NCBI RefSeq assembly: GCF_024741135.1
Contig: NZ_JANSUY010000001.1
Location: 496,001-560,000 of the forward strand
Direction: 5' to 3'
From: Aquiflexum gelatinilyticum
GTDB lineage: Bacteria; Bacteroidota; Bacteroidia; Cytophagales; Cyclobacteriaceae
Length of the DNA: 64,000 nt
Part shown: positions 16,452 to 26,499 of the stretch, piece after piece
Layout: the number at the start of each line of letters is the position of its first letter
Position numbering within the stretch: the first letter of the stretch is position 1
Position numbers and translations under genes: made by a program
Notes under the pieces: model-generated
What the model saw: only the letters and a program-made list of their open reading frames with translations
What the model was told of the DNA's origin: nothing
The model's database searches: none

Positions 16452-17441
16452 ATGGATTTTTTTGGCCTTAAGAAAACAAGAAAGACAGAGGGAATGATAG
16501 TAGATAATAAATTCAGGATCAGACACCTGCCGATGCTGTTGTGGGAGGCGGGGAAGCTTTGGAATAAGAACAATCCTTGGAGATTGGGGGCTGTTGTGGC
16601 CTACTATGCGGTATTGTCCATGCCGGGATTGCTTGTGTTGATCATCAGTGCTGTTGGGGCATTTTGGGGACAGGAGATCGTTCAGGGGGAGATCACGGGG
16701 CAGATTTCGGAGGCCATTGGTCCGAGTGCTGCAGAGTCTGTTGTCTCCATCATCGAAAATTCGAGTAAAGATGACAGGACTGTTTTTGCTACCATCATGG
16801 GTGTCGCAGTATTGGTATTTGGCGCCACCGGGGTGTTTTACCAGCTTCAGATTTCGATGAATGAAATCTGGAGTGTCAAGGTGGACCCTGAAGCCGGTTG
16901 GTGGAAAGTCATCAAAGACAGGGCATTGAGCCTAGCCTTTGTGATGGTCATTGCTTTTTTGTTGATCATAAGTTTTGTGGTTTCTACGGCATTGACGCTG
17001 TTGAGCAGTTTTCTGGCCGGGCTTTGGGAGCCTGCTTACCTGTTTATAGCCCAGTTCTTTGATTTTGCGCTGTCCACCTTTGTCATCGGGCTTTTGTTTG
17101 TGTTGATATTCAGGTTTATGCCTGACATGAAGATCAGGTGGAGATCGGTATGGTTGGGAGGATTTATGACGGCCCTGTTGTTCAATCTGGGTAAGATTTT
17201 GCTCAGCCTCTATTTTGGGGCTGCAGACCCGGCTTCAGTCTATGGTGCGGCAGGTTCTGTGGTGCTGATTTTACTTTGGGTATCTTATTCTTGTTTGATA
17301 TTGTTCTTTGGGGCGGCATTTACCAGGGTGTATGCGGAGATGTATGAGGCGGCGGTTCATCCTTCTGATTTTGCGATGAAAGTCGTCGAAAAGGAAATCA
17401 TCCTCGAGAAAGGAAACGAGGAAATAAAGACCGAAGGTTGA
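16452..17441 (+). CDS. YihY/BrkB family inner-membrane protein
   Basis: 329 residues with about six hydrophobic helices. Family stretches seen include AVVAYYAVLSMPGLLVLIIS, GATGVFYQLQISMNEIW, RFMPDMKIRWRSVWLGGFMT and ASVYGAAGSVVLILLWVSYS. YihY proteins are annotated as BrkB/RNase BN-like but are not nucleases; their role is envelope-related and undefined. The start ATG at 16452 has no strong ribosome-binding site; an internal ATG at 16494 is an alternative. The C-terminus is charged (KEIILEKGNEEIK). Confidence 0.85.
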   Translation: MDFFGLKKTRKTEGMIVDNKFRIRHLPMLLWEAGKLWNKNNPWRLGAVVAYYAVLSMPGLLVLIISAVGAFWGQEIVQGEITGQISEAIGPSAAESVVSIIENSSKDDRTVFATIMGVAVLVFGATGVFYQLQISMNEIWSVKVDPEAGWWKVIKDRALSLAFVMVIAFLLIISFVVSTALTLLSSFLAGLWEPAYLFIAQFFDFALSTFVIGLLFVLIFRFMPDMKIRWRSVWLGGFMTALLFNLGKILLSLYFGAADPASVYGAAGSVVLILLWVSYSCLILFFGAAFTRVYAEMYEAAVHPSDFAMKVVEKEIILEKGNEEIKTEG

Positions 17442-17550
17442 TAATTTGAACTATACGGCTATATATTACCTTATGATAGAATAGTGATGTTTTTTCGACT
17501 CCTTCTTTATAAGGAACATTTTTTTCCAAATATTTTACCATACAATAGCA

Positions 17551-19344
17551 ATGAAGGAGATAGGAAGTAGAGGAATGGGGGCCATCGTAGGCTTAGTAGG
17601 CGTGACCTTCAGGGTTTGGGCGCCCAATGTCAACAGTATTTTTGTCATGGGCAGCTTCAATGGCTGGAGAGATAATGAATACCCATTGGAACATGAAAAT
17701 GACGGCTATTGGGCGGTACATGTAGATGTGGCAAACAATGGTGATGAGTATAAATTCGTCCTTTACAATGGAGATAACAAAATCACCAAAAACGATCCCT
17801 ATGCCCGGAAATTGACCAACAGCATGGGCAATTCCATTGTCATAGACCTGAGAAAAGACAGGGAGGAGCATCATTTTCAAATATCTTCGTTCAACGAGCT
17901 GGTCATCTATGAGATGCACATCGGTACATTCAACAGGGACGGGGTTGAAAATGGGGGTGTTGGAAACTTTTTTTCCGCAGTACAGAGATTGGATTATATC
18001 AGAGACCTCGGTATCAATGCCATAGAAATCATGCCGGTGATGGAGTTTGCAGGAGATGAATCTTGGGGATATAATCCCGCTCACCCTTTTGCTGTGGAGT
18101 CGGCATATGGCGGTCCGGAAGGGCTGAAGTATTTTATTCAGGAAGCCCACCTTAGGGGAATCGCCGTGATCATGGATGTTGTCTACAACCATTTTGGTCC
18201 TTCAGATATTGACATTTGGCAGTTTGACGGTTGGCAGGAAAACGACCTCGGCGGCATTTATTTCTATAATGATTACAGGGCCAAGACACCTTGGGGTGAA
18301 AACCGCCCCGATTATGGCAGGAAAGAAGTCCGAAATTACCTCCGTGACAATGCGCTGATGTGGCTCGACGACTACCAATGTGATGGCTTGAGGTTTGATG
18401 CCACAGCGGTCATCAGGTACCTAGATAGCGAAAATACTAACAACAAGGCAGAACTGGAGGAAGGATATCGATTCTTGCAGGAGTTGAACGGGGAGATCCG
18501 GGATATTTTTCCCCACAAAATCCTGATTGCGGAAGACCTTAAGGCAGATCCTGTGGTCACTTCCGGGGTCATGCTGAACGGCCTCGGCTTCCATTCTCAA
18601 TGGGGTTTGGGCTTCGCAAACCAGATTAAAAGGGTTTTGTTGGAGTTAGAAGACAAACACCGAAACCTTCAGCTTGTGGTGGAGTCACTCTTTTTTGCCT
18701 TCAACAATGATGTGTTCCAAAGGGTGATTTTCACAGAGTCCCATGATGAGGTGGCCAACGGGTCGTCCCGTTTGCCGGAAGAGATACAGCCCGGAGATGC
18801 CAACGGTGAATATGCCAAAAAGAAATCCACTTTGGGAGCCATTGCGCTCCTGACAGCGCCGGGAATCCCGATGTTGTTTCAGGGTCAGGAATTCATCAGT
18901 TATGGGCATTTCTCGGATACGGTGGGCTTGGATTGGGAAAGACAATCGATATTCAATGGGATTTCGGGCATGTACCGGGACTTGATCGGCATGCGAAACG
19001 GAAGGGATGAGGCGATGGTGGGGCTGACAGGTCACCTGACCGAGACCTTGCACTTCAACCAAGACACATTGGTTTTGGCATACAGCAGAAGCCATGCGGA
19101 TCACCGTGAGCGGCCTGTAATCATGGTGCTTAATTTTTCGAATCAGACGTTCTACAATTATAAATTCGGTGTGCCCATGGGTGGCAAGTGGAGGGTGAAA
19201 TTCAACAGTAGCTGGAAAGGTTATGACGAGGATTTCTCAGGAACCGAGGTTACCTCCGTTGCGGCAAAAGGACCTTTTGAAGGCAAAGCCCATTCGGTTT
19301 TGGTGGATGTACCTGCTTTTGGTGGGATCATTTTGATCAGGTAA
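17551..19344 (+). CDS. GH13 alpha-amylase-family enzyme (branching-enzyme-like)
   Basis: 597 residues. An N-terminal CBM48-like domain (VTFRVWAPNVNSIFVMGSFN, 18-37) precedes the GH13 barrel. Conserved regions: DVVYNH (209-214), GLRFDA with nucleophile Asp282, acid/base Glu327 in LIAEDL, and ESHDE (about 395-399) with the transition-state Asp. CBM48 plus this barrel is typical of glycogen branching enzymes and related debranching or trehalohydrolase enzymes. It is somewhat shorter than standard GlgB (about 630-730). No other glycogen gene is adjacent. Cytosolic; predicted to act on alpha-1,4-glucans. Substrate specificity is not certain. Confidence 0.85.
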   Translation: MKEIGSRGMGAIVGLVGVTFRVWAPNVNSIFVMGSFNGWRDNEYPLEHENDGYWAVHVDVANNGDEYKFVLYNGDNKITKNDPYARKLTNSMGNSIVIDLRKDREEHHFQISSFNELVIYEMHIGTFNRDGVENGGVGNFFSAVQRLDYIRDLGINAIEIMPVMEFAGDESWGYNPAHPFAVESAYGGPEGLKYFIQEAHLRGIAVIMDVVYNHFGPSDIDIWQFDGWQENDLGGIYFYNDYRAKTPWGENRPDYGRKEVRNYLRDNALMWLDDYQCDGLRFDATAVIRYLDSENTNNKAELEEGYRFLQELNGEIRDIFPHKILIAEDLKADPVVTSGVMLNGLGFHSQWGLGFANQIKRVLLELEDKHRNLQLVVESLFFAFNNDVFQRVIFTESHDEVANGSSRLPEEIQPGDANGEYAKKKSTLGAIALLTAPGIPMLFQGQEFISYGHFSDTVGLDWERQSIFNGISGMYRDLIGMRNGRDEAMVGLTGHLTETLHFNQDTLVLAYSRSHADHRERPVIMVLNFSNQTFYNYKFGVPMGGKWRVKFNSSWKGYDEDFSGTEVTSVAAKGPFEGKAHSVLVDVPAFGGIILIR

Positions 19345-19538
19345 TGAGCCGTTTCCTTCATGTTTTTGGAAAAAATAGCGGATTATTGGAAATATTTAAG
19401 AGGTATTTAGATTATATATTGCAAATGGTTATCAATCGGGTCAAACAAATGGTAACTTGATCCTGTAGAGTCTGCCTACATCATACACGTTCTTGCTGAT
19501 GCTGAATATTGCTACCGAAATTAAATCGAAAAAACGGC

Positions 19539-22500
19539 ATGGGACAATCCAAAAAAGACAAAACAGAAAAGGATTCATTACCCGAACCTAAGCAAAAGGT
19601 AGATTTCCCGATTGTTGCCATAGGCGCTTCGGCGGGAGGATTGGAAGCGGTGTCCGAATTATTGAAATACCTGGCTCCTGACACGGGTATGGCATTCATT
19701 TTTGTACAGCATCTCAGTCCTGACCACAAAAGTATGCTTACCCCTCTCTTGGCAAAAATAACCTCCATGGATGTAGGAGAGGTTGAAAACAAGGTGCAGA
19801 TCAAGCCCGATACATTTTACATCATCCCTCCGGACAAGGAGATTTCTGTAGAAAATGACCAATTAATTTTATCACCAAGACCGGAAAGTCCAAAATTCAA
19901 CTTTCCGATAGATATCCTATTTACCTCCCTGTCAAAGACCCATAGGGAAAATGTAATCGGAATCATCCTAAGTGGAAGTGCAACCGATGGTACTATTGGC
20001 ATGAGGTCAATAAAGCAAGAGGGAGGACTGACTTTTGCCCAAGATTCCTCAGCAAAATTTGATAGCATGCCCAAATCCGCCATCACAGCAGGTTTGGTTG
20101 ACTTTATATTGTCGCCTAAGGATATCGCCTTGGAGCTGAACAGGATCAGCCAAAATCCCTTGATTAGGATACCAGGCACAAAACACAGGGAAGAAGACCT
20201 CATAGACGATGCAAACCCTGACTTGGTAGCCATCATCAAAAGCCTTTTGAAATTCACAGGCGTGGATTTTTCTGTCTATAAAATGAAGACAATCAAGAGA
20301 AGGATCCTTAGGCGGATGCTGCTCAATAAGGTAAAAGACCTCAAAGCATATGTAAACCTCATCGGTGAAAAAAAAGAAGAATTGGATATTCTTTACCAGG
20401 ATTTGCTGATCAATGTGACCAGTTTTTTTCGGGATTCGGATACTTACAAATACCTGAAGGAGGTTCTTCTTCCCAAACTTCTGAAGTCAAAAAAGGCTGA
20501 AGAGACCTTTCGGATATGGGTTCCTGCCTGTTCTTCGGGTGAGGAAGCATTGTCCATTGCCATGATGATTCTTGAAATTCAAGAAAATTCAGGGACCCAT
20601 ATTCCTATTCAGATGTTTGCGACAGACTTGAGTGAAAAGGCGATCAGAAAAGCGCGTGCCGGTGTCTACACCAAAGATGAACTGGAATCGGTTTCACCAA
20701 AACGGCTGCAGCGGTTTTTTACAAAATCAGGAAACAACTACAGGATTTCGAAATCGATCAGGGACATCTGTGTCTACGCACCGCATAATGTACTGAAGGA
20801 TCCTCCATTTTCAAGGATAGATTTTATCAGCTGTAGGAACTTGTTCATTTACCTAGATTCAGCAGCCCAAAAAAGAGTATTGTCAACTTTCCATTATGCC
20901 TTGAACGAAACAGGCTATCTGATGCTGGGAAAAGCAGAGACCATCAGTTCTTCGGCAAATCTATTCTCAGAGGTCAACAAAAAGTACAGAATCTATTCAA
21001 GAAAAAGTAGCGTCGATGGACGCCTATTATCATTACCGACTTCAAGAATGAATAAAGGAGAAACACAACATACAAAACATGCAATGGATGCTGATACCAA
21101 GATCAGTGCAGCCAAAACCACCGCACTTCAAAACAGCAAAAACCTGGATCAAGCTATTGATGCAGTAATAGTCTCTGATTTTTTACCTCCCTGTGCAGTC
21201 ATCAATCCGCAGATGGAAATCCTCCAGTTTAGAGGCAAAACAGATTTGTACCTGAGCCATTTTTCCGGGAAAGCTTCCTTGAATATCCTGAAGCTTGTAC
21301 GCAAAGAAATCGCTTTTCACCTGAGAAGCCTGATTTCCAAATGCATCAAAACCGATCAGCGTGTACGGAAAACCGGAATTGAGATGAATGTCGACAATAC
21401 CGCCTTTGTCATCAGTATCGAGGTGTCGCCGCTGCTTGTTGAATTTGAAGAAAAGTTGATGCTTGTTGTTTTTTCACAACACGATCAGGTTACTGGTTCC
21501 CAGCAAGTAAAAGGAAAGGATGAGATCCAAGATTCAATTCTCAGTATTAAGGAACAAAAAATAAAACAGCTTGAGGACGAACTGGCATTGTCCCAAAAAG
21601 ATGCCATGGAACTGTCTCAAGAGCAGGAAGGATTCATAGAGGAACTCCAAAGTGCCAATGAGGAGGTAGTCTCGAGCAATGAAGAATTGCAGACCGTCAA
21701 TGAAGAACTTGAAACTTCCAAAGAAGAACTTGAATCATCGAATGAGGAGCTTGTCACCACCAACCAAGAACTCCAAACCCGAAATGACCTGCTCAATGAA
21801 TCCTATGACTATTCCAATGCCATCATCTCTACCCTTCATGAGCCCATGATTGTTTTGGATAAAAACCTTCGAATCAAAACCGCTAACAAATCTTTCTACA
21901 GGATATTCCAACTCAAAGAGGATCAAATAGACGGGAAGAAGTTGTTTGATTTTGAAGAAAAGCGATGGAATATTCCGAGTTTGAGGGAACTGCTCGAACA
22001 TATTATTCCCAAAAATTCCTCCTTCAGCAACTTTAAAATAACACATAACTTTCCAAGGATTGGCGAAAAAGTTTTTTTACTTAATGCAAGCCGACTTATC
22101 CAAAAAAGCCACGGGGAGCAATTGATTTTACTTTCTTTTAATGATATAACCGATGCCATGCTGACCCAAAAAAATGAATTGGAAGAATACACCAAAGACA
22201 TAGAAAAAACCAAAAACTACAATATCGAGCTTGAAAAGGCGGTGTTGGAAAGAACCAAACAGCTTGACCTTTCCAATAAAGCCCTGTCTGAAAAGAACAA
22301 CGAGCTAGGAAAAATGAACAAAGAGCTTGAGGCCTTTGCCTACATATCAAGCCATGATTTGCAGGAGCCGCTCCGAAAGATCCAGACCTTTGCTGACCGG
22401 ATTCTAGAAAAAGAAATGGTGAATTTATCAGCTTCAGGCAAGGTCTACTTCCAGCACATGCAAAAGTCTGCCAATAGGATGCAAAAGCTGATAGAGGAGC

Positions 22501-23030
22501 TGCTTACTTTTACCAGTCTCAATTCTGCCGAAAGAAAATTTGAAGCATTGCCGCTTGCGGACATTATCAAAGACGTACAGAATGAAATGAAAGAAGCGAT
22601 AGAGGCCAAAAAAGCCAAAATCACCATCAATAAGATGTGTGATGTCAGTGTCATTCCCTTTCAGTTCAGGCAGTTGATCAATAACCTGATCAGTAATTCT
22701 TTGAAGTTTTCCAAACCGGAAATCCCCGTCAAAATCTCCATCTCAGCAGAAATCGTAAAAAAGGATACTATCAAAACCATCGAAGATCTGAGTCAAAAAC
22801 TTTATTGTCATATTCAGTTTTCAGATAACGGTATAGGATTTAATCAGGAGTACAGTAAAAGGATCTTTGAGGTGTTTGAAAAACTGCACAGCAAAGATGA
22901 ATACCCTGGAACAGGAATTGGGTTGGCCATTGTCAAAAAAATTGTAGAAAACCACAATGGTTTTATAAGTGCAACAAGTGAACTCAATAAAGGAACAACA
23001 ATCGACATCTATTTTCCAGCCAAAAAATGA
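19539..23030 (+). CDS. CheB-CheR-PAS-histidine kinase hybrid
   Basis: 1,163 residues from ATG 19539; TTG at 19509 is a less likely start. Order: CheB methylesterase (AIGASAGGLEAV with Ser31, VQHLSPDHKS with His58, GSATDGT), CheR methyltransferase (TSFFRD, FRIWVPACSSGEEALSIAMM), a long coiled coil (about 690-770, repeated 'EELQ..NEEL'), a PAS domain, a second coiled coil, HisKA (YISSHDLQEPLRKIQTFADR) and HATPase (NLISNSLKF, FSDNGIGF, GTGIGLAI). It integrates receptor methylation-like chemistry with phosphotransfer, but no methyl-accepting receptor is nearby. The stop overlaps the next gene's start (ATGA). Likely coupled to the response regulator behind it. Confidence 0.93.
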   Translation: MGQSKKDKTEKDSLPEPKQKVDFPIVAIGASAGGLEAVSELLKYLAPDTGMAFIFVQHLSPDHKSMLTPLLAKITSMDVGEVENKVQIKPDTFYIIPPDKEISVENDQLILSPRPESPKFNFPIDILFTSLSKTHRENVIGIILSGSATDGTIGMRSIKQEGGLTFAQDSSAKFDSMPKSAITAGLVDFILSPKDIALELNRISQNPLIRIPGTKHREEDLIDDANPDLVAIIKSLLKFTGVDFSVYKMKTIKRRILRRMLLNKVKDLKAYVNLIGEKKEELDILYQDLLINVTSFFRDSDTYKYLKEVLLPKLLKSKKAEETFRIWVPACSSGEEALSIAMMILEIQENSGTHIPIQMFATDLSEKAIRKARAGVYTKDELESVSPKRLQRFFTKSGNNYRISKSIRDICVYAPHNVLKDPPFSRIDFISCRNLFIYLDSAAQKRVLSTFHYALNETGYLMLGKAETISSSANLFSEVNKKYRIYSRKSSVDGRLLSLPTSRMNKGETQHTKHAMDADTKISAAKTTALQNSKNLDQAIDAVIVSDFLPPCAVINPQMEILQFRGKTDLYLSHFSGKASLNILKLVRKEIAFHLRSLISKCIKTDQRVRKTGIEMNVDNTAFVISIEVSPLLVEFEEKLMLVVFSQHDQVTGSQQVKGKDEIQDSILSIKEQKIKQLEDELALSQKDAMELSQEQEGFIEELQSANEEVVSSNEELQTVNEELETSKEELESSNEELVTTNQELQTRNDLLNESYDYSNAIISTLHEPMIVLDKNLRIKTANKSFYRIFQLKEDQIDGKKLFDFEEKRWNIPSLRELLEHIIPKNSSFSNFKITHNFPRIGEKVFLLNASRLIQKSHGEQLILLSFNDITDAMLTQKNELEEYTKDIEKTKNYNIELEKAVLERTKQLDLSNKALSEKNNELGKMNKELEAFAYISSHDLQEPLRKIQTFADRILEKEMVNLSASGKVYFQHMQKSANRMQKLIEELLTFTSLNSAERKFEALPLADIIKDVQNEMKEAIEAKKAKITINKMCDVSVIPFQFRQLINNLISNSLKFSKPEIPVKISISAEIVKKDTIKTIEDLSQKLYCHIQFSDNGIGFNQEYSKRIFEVFEKLHSKDEYPGTGIGLAIVKKIVENHNGFISATSELNKGTTIDIYFPAKK

Positions 23031-23479
23031 ACGAGAAATCCATTAAAATCCTATTAGCAGACGATGATGAAGCAGATAGACTGTTGTTTAAGGAGGCGTT
23101 TGATGAATTGAATGTCGGCACATCTGTAGAAACAGTCAATGACGGCGACGAACTCATGCACCTTATGCAAAATACCGAAGCCGAAAATCTTCCGCAGATC
23201 CTTTTTCTCGACATCAACATGCCCAGAAAAAACGGCTTGGAATGTCTTAAGGAAATCAGGGCAGATGTAAAATTCAAAGAAGTATCTGTTGCGATATATT
23301 CAACATCTTCTTCCGAAAATGACATGCAAGAGACTTTCCTCAACGGGGCAAATGTTTATATCCATAAGCCCAATGATTTTCAAAAATTAAAGAAATTATT
23401 GGAAAAAGCCATCATTTACGCAAATGTGTACCAAGACCCGCCCTTCAATAAGGATAACTTTCTTTTAGTGGCCGAATAA
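23027..23479 (+). CDS. Single-domain response regulator
   Basis: 150 residues forming one receiver domain: acidic pocket in LLADDDEADR (11-14), phospho-acceptor Asp62 in FLDINMPRKNG, switch Ser/Thr in YSTSSSEND and Lys in YIHKPNDF. There is no output domain, as in the phosphorelay or CheY-like group often paired with hybrid kinases in Bacteroidota. Its start overlaps the kinase stop codon by 4 bp, so the two are translated together and probably form a cognate pair. Confidence 0.93.
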   Translation: MNEKSIKILLADDDEADRLLFKEAFDELNVGTSVETVNDGDELMHLMQNTEAENLPQILFLDINMPRKNGLECLKEIRADVKFKEVSVAIYSTSSSENDMQETFLNGANVYIHKPNDFQKLKKLLEKAIIYANVYQDPPFNKDNFLLVAE

Positions 23480-23499
23480 TTGCCTATCTCTCAATTAAA

Positions 23500-24060
23500 G
23501 TGGAAAAACACAAGATTCATATTAAGTATATGGTCAGCTATCGCTGCATCATGGTGGTCAAGGAAGAACTGAAGAATCTGGATATACGCTATTCCAATGT
23601 CAATTTGGGCGAAGTTGAGGTATCGCAAAAAATCACTGCTTCCCAAAAGGAAGCTTTGAGGCTGAATCTGAAGAAAATCGGACTCGAACTTCTAGATGAT
23701 AAAAAAAGCATTTTGATCGATAAAATTAAGAATGAAGTGATCAAAATGATCCACCAATCCGAGGCTCCTCCGACAATCAATTACTCTGAGCATATCAGCG
23801 AACAGCTTGGCTATGACTATACCTACCTGTCTAATGTTTTTTCGGAAGTTCAGGGAATCACCATTCAGCAATTCATCATCTTCAACAAAATCGAAAAAGT
23901 AAAAGAATTGTTGCTCTACAATGAACTTAACCTGACAGAGATTTCCTATCAATTGGACTACAGCAGCGTTGCCCATCTTTCCAATCAGTTTAAGAAAGTC
24001 ACAGGACTGACTCCTTCATATTTTAAAAGAATGAAAGAAATGAGGAAGAAGATTTTATGA
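23500..24060 (+). CDS. AraC-type transcriptional regulator
   Basis: 186 residues from a GTG start at 23500; the ATG at 23530 is an alternative, but the IKYMVSYRCIMVVKEEL segment that overlaps it is typical of this group's N-terminus. The C-terminal half is an HTH_18/AraC double helix-turn-helix (YDYTYLSNVFSEVQGITIQQ and LTEISYQLDYSSVAHLSNQF ... VTGLTPSYFK). It follows the response regulator by 20 bp and may report its output, since that regulator lacks a DNA-binding domain. Confidence 0.85.
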   Translation: MEKHKIHIKYMVSYRCIMVVKEELKNLDIRYSNVNLGEVEVSQKITASQKEALRLNLKKIGLELLDDKKSILIDKIKNEVIKMIHQSEAPPTINYSEHISEQLGYDYTYLSNVFSEVQGITIQQFIIFNKIEKVKELLLYNELNLTEISYQLDYSSVAHLSNQFKKVTGLTPSYFKRMKEMRKKIL

Positions 24061-24244
24061 AAGGTCGGTTTTTTGGGCCTGCTTTAAATTGGTTAATTAT
24101 AAAGATTGATATTCGACTCCATAATTTTTATACAGTTTTAGTGAATAGTTGTAAGTGTTTTTGATTTGAAAGAATATCCAAAATATGGTCTGAATGTTGG
24201 GCTAAGTTATTTGGTAAATTATTCAAATAATTAAAAAACTTATC

Positions 24245-24712
24245 ATGACACATTTAGAAGAATTGACAAGTACCCTCAATGACCTTGTTTTGATCAACAA
24301 TGACAGGATCGAAGGTTATCAAAATGCCATCGACTCATTGGAGGTTCAAGATGCTGATTTAAAGATGTTGTTTGCGAAAATGATCTCAAACAGCAGAGAC
24401 CATGTCAGTGTTCTTGGAGACTTAATCCTCAAAGCAGGTGGAGAAATAGAAGAAGGGACTACAGCCTCCGGTAAGATATTCCGTTCTTGGATGAGTATCA
24501 AATCTTTATTCTCGGGCAGCGACAGGACAAGTATCCTAGAATCATGTGAAGGAGGAGAAGATGCCGCGCTAAAAGCATATGATATGGCACTTTCTTCAGA
24601 TGTAGAGATGAACGTGGGAGTCAGACAAGCGCTCATGGACCAAAGGGTATCCCTCAGTGGAGACCACAATCAGGTCAAGAAAATGAGAGATTTAAACAAG
24701 ACCTTGGCTTAA
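24245..24712 (+). CDS. PA2169-type four-helix-bundle protein (DUF2383)
   Basis: 155 residues predicted to fold as a ferritin-like four-helix bundle: LEELTSTLNDLVLINNDRIE, ISNSRDHVSVLGDLILKAGG, a short hinge with TTASGKIFRSWMSIKSLF, and DAALKAYDMALSSDVEMN. Proteins of this kind accumulate under stress in several Bacteroidota; no catalytic metal set is obvious. Preceded by an AT-rich 184 bp spacer and followed by a clear terminator, so it is probably monocistronic. Confidence 0.8.
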   Translation: MTHLEELTSTLNDLVLINNDRIEGYQNAIDSLEVQDADLKMLFAKMISNSRDHVSVLGDLILKAGGEIEEGTTASGKIFRSWMSIKSLFSGSDRTSILESCEGGEDAALKAYDMALSSDVEMNVGVRQALMDQRVSLSGDHNQVKKMRDLNKTLA

Positions 24713-24723
24713 ATCCTTGATTT

Positions 24724-24762
24724 AAAATCTATACCTCAGGTAGGTATGGATTTTATTTTTTT
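24724..24762 (+). terminator. Rho-independent terminator
   Basis: AAAATCTATACCT (24724-24736) pairs with AGGTATGGATTTT (24742-24754) at 12 of 13 positions, followed by a T-rich stretch. It closes the four-helix-bundle gene. Confidence 0.8.
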
Positions 24763-24788
24763 GGAAAAGGCCGGTTAATAAGAAGAAT

Positions 24789-25991
24789 ATGAGAATCAGA
24801 ACTTTTGAACCATTTTGGTTAGTTAAAAACGGCCTTCTGAATAGTTATCCCTCCCTGCAAAAAAACATTGAAACAGAAATAGTGGTGTTGGGAGGGGGTA
24901 TAACAGGTGCTTTGGTGAGCTATGCCTTGATGGAGGCCGGGCATAAGGTAGTATTGATAGACAAAAGGGATATCGGTCAAGGCAGTACCTCCGCGACGAC
25001 CAGTATGCTTCAATATGAAATCGATGAACCGCTTATAGAACTCTCAAAAAAGATTGGGGAAAAGGGAGCTGTTACCTGCTATAAAGCAGGAATCAAAGCA
25101 ATCCGGACGATCGGCGATTTGGTGGGTAAACTGAACTTGGATTGTGGTTTTGAACTTAAAAAATCACTTTACTTAGCCCATGATGTAAAAGCTGCTGATT
25201 GGTTAAAAGAAGAATTTAAGATGCGCAATAAGTACCGGATGGGAGTGAGTTGGCTCTCAGACGAACAAGTTTTGAAAACCTTTGGGGTCAGGTCATTTGG
25301 TGCGATACTTTCTAAAACAGCAGCAAGTGTGGATGCTTACCAATTGGCGCATGGATTGATCCGCCACAGTTTCAAAAGGGGGATGGAAGTTTACGATCAA
25401 ACCGAAATTTCCAAAACCGAGCACTGCAAAGATGGGGTAGTACTTCAGACTGCGGAGGGTTTTTCAGTTCAATGCAAGAAAGTCATCTATTGTACCGGGT
25501 TTGAATCCACAGACCTATTGAAAGAAAAAGTGGCTAAACTCTTCTATACTTATGCTTCGGTAAGCGAACAGGGAATTGCTTGTGCCAAGCAGCTAAAAGA
25601 TATCTTGGTATGGGACACAGCAGACCCATATCTCTACATGAGGACCACAGAAGACGGCAGGTTGTTGGTAGGAGGAGAGGATTCTTCCACCAATTTTCCT
25701 TTTTTTCAACAGCAGATCAAGGAAAGGAAACATTTAAAATTACAGTCCAAACTTGATGAACTCATCCCCGAAAATGGATTTATTGAGGATTTCAGTTGGG
25801 GAGGAACTTTCGGATCGACCAAAGATGGATTGCCATACATCGGAGCCTCTTCCGAATATAAAAACGCATTGTTTGTACTGGGATTTGGAGGAAATGGCAT
25901 CACGTTTTCTATTCAGGCGATGGAGATCATAGTGTCTATGCTGAAAGGGAAAAAGCATAACCTAGAAAAGTATTATAAATTTGGCAGGTAG
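24789..25991 (+). CDS. FAD-dependent oxidoreductase (DAO family)
   Basis: 400 residues. An N-terminal Rossmann dinucleotide fold (VVLGGGITGALVSYALMEAG ... VVLIDKRDIGQGSTSATTSM) and a C-terminal FAD-closing segment (DGLPYIGASSEYKNALFVLGFGGNGI) mark it as a D-amino-acid oxidase/glycine oxidase-like flavoenzyme. Middle parts show substrate-domain beta strands. Substrate unknown; amine or amino-acid oxidation is likely. It follows the terminator of the four-helix gene and ends 7 bp before the convergent thermonuclease gene. Confidence 0.88.
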   Translation: MRIRTFEPFWLVKNGLLNSYPSLQKNIETEIVVLGGGITGALVSYALMEAGHKVVLIDKRDIGQGSTSATTSMLQYEIDEPLIELSKKIGEKGAVTCYKAGIKAIRTIGDLVGKLNLDCGFELKKSLYLAHDVKAADWLKEEFKMRNKYRMGVSWLSDEQVLKTFGVRSFGAILSKTAASVDAYQLAHGLIRHSFKRGMEVYDQTEISKTEHCKDGVVLQTAEGFSVQCKKVIYCTGFESTDLLKEKVAKLFYTYASVSEQGIACAKQLKDILVWDTADPYLYMRTTEDGRLLVGGEDSSTNFPFFQQQIKERKHLKLQSKLDELIPENGFIEDFSWGGTFGSTKDGLPYIGASSEYKNALFVLGFGGNGITFSIQAMEIIVSMLKGKKHNLEKYYKFGR

Positions 25992-25997
25992 GTAAAA

Positions 25998-26477
25998 TCA
26001 CTTCCACAGTCCCTTCTTTTTCTCCCTTGCTTCTTTTTGGAGTTTGACAAACAGGTCAGCATACTTGACGTTGGGTGGGACTGTCATTACCGACGCATAG
26101 CCGTTTTTGATCAGGAAGGCATTGAGGAAAGTCCCGTTTTCAAGATACACATAAGCCAAAGTTCTTTTGTACCTGTCGTATTTGCTGACATCATATTCCA
26201 GGCGGACTTTATTGCCTGTTAGGATTTGTGTGAGGTATGCTTTGGATTCCTTGCCATAGTAACCGATTTCTTTTTTGCCGGATTTTCGGGATTCTGGCGC
26301 ATCTACTCCGATCAAGCGTATTTTTTCTTCCTGCCCATTGGCATTGATGATCCAAAATGTGTCACCGTCTACAATTTTTGAGACAGGGTACCATTTGGAA
26401 TCGGTCTGAGCAGGTGAGGGGATTATGGAAAAAAAAAGAAAAAAGACGAGTAGGTGGTAATGTTGGGTTTTAAGCAT
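25998..26477 (-). CDS. Secreted thermonuclease (SNase) family protein
   Basis: 159 residues with signal peptide (about 1-24, ending SPAQ). SNase fold: KIVDGDTFW (34-42), IRLIGVDAPESR with Arg54 and Glu62, YYGKES and DRYKRTLAYVY with Arg105. These are the catalytic Asp/Arg/Glu/Arg positions of staphylococcal-nuclease-like enzymes that cut DNA and RNA with Ca2+. Exported to the periplasm or outside. Compound repeat copy 2 separates it from the CDF gene. Confidence 0.9.
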   Translation of the reverse strand: MLKTQHYHLLVFFLFFSIIPSPAQTDSKWYPVSKIVDGDTFWIINANGQEEKIRLIGVDAPESRKSGKKEIGYYGKESKAYLTQILTGNKVRLEYDVSKYDRYKRTLAYVYLENGTFLNAFLIKNGYASVMTVPPNVKYADLFVKLQKEAREKKKGLWK

Positions 26478-26499
26478 GGGTGAAAATAAGGAATTTAAG

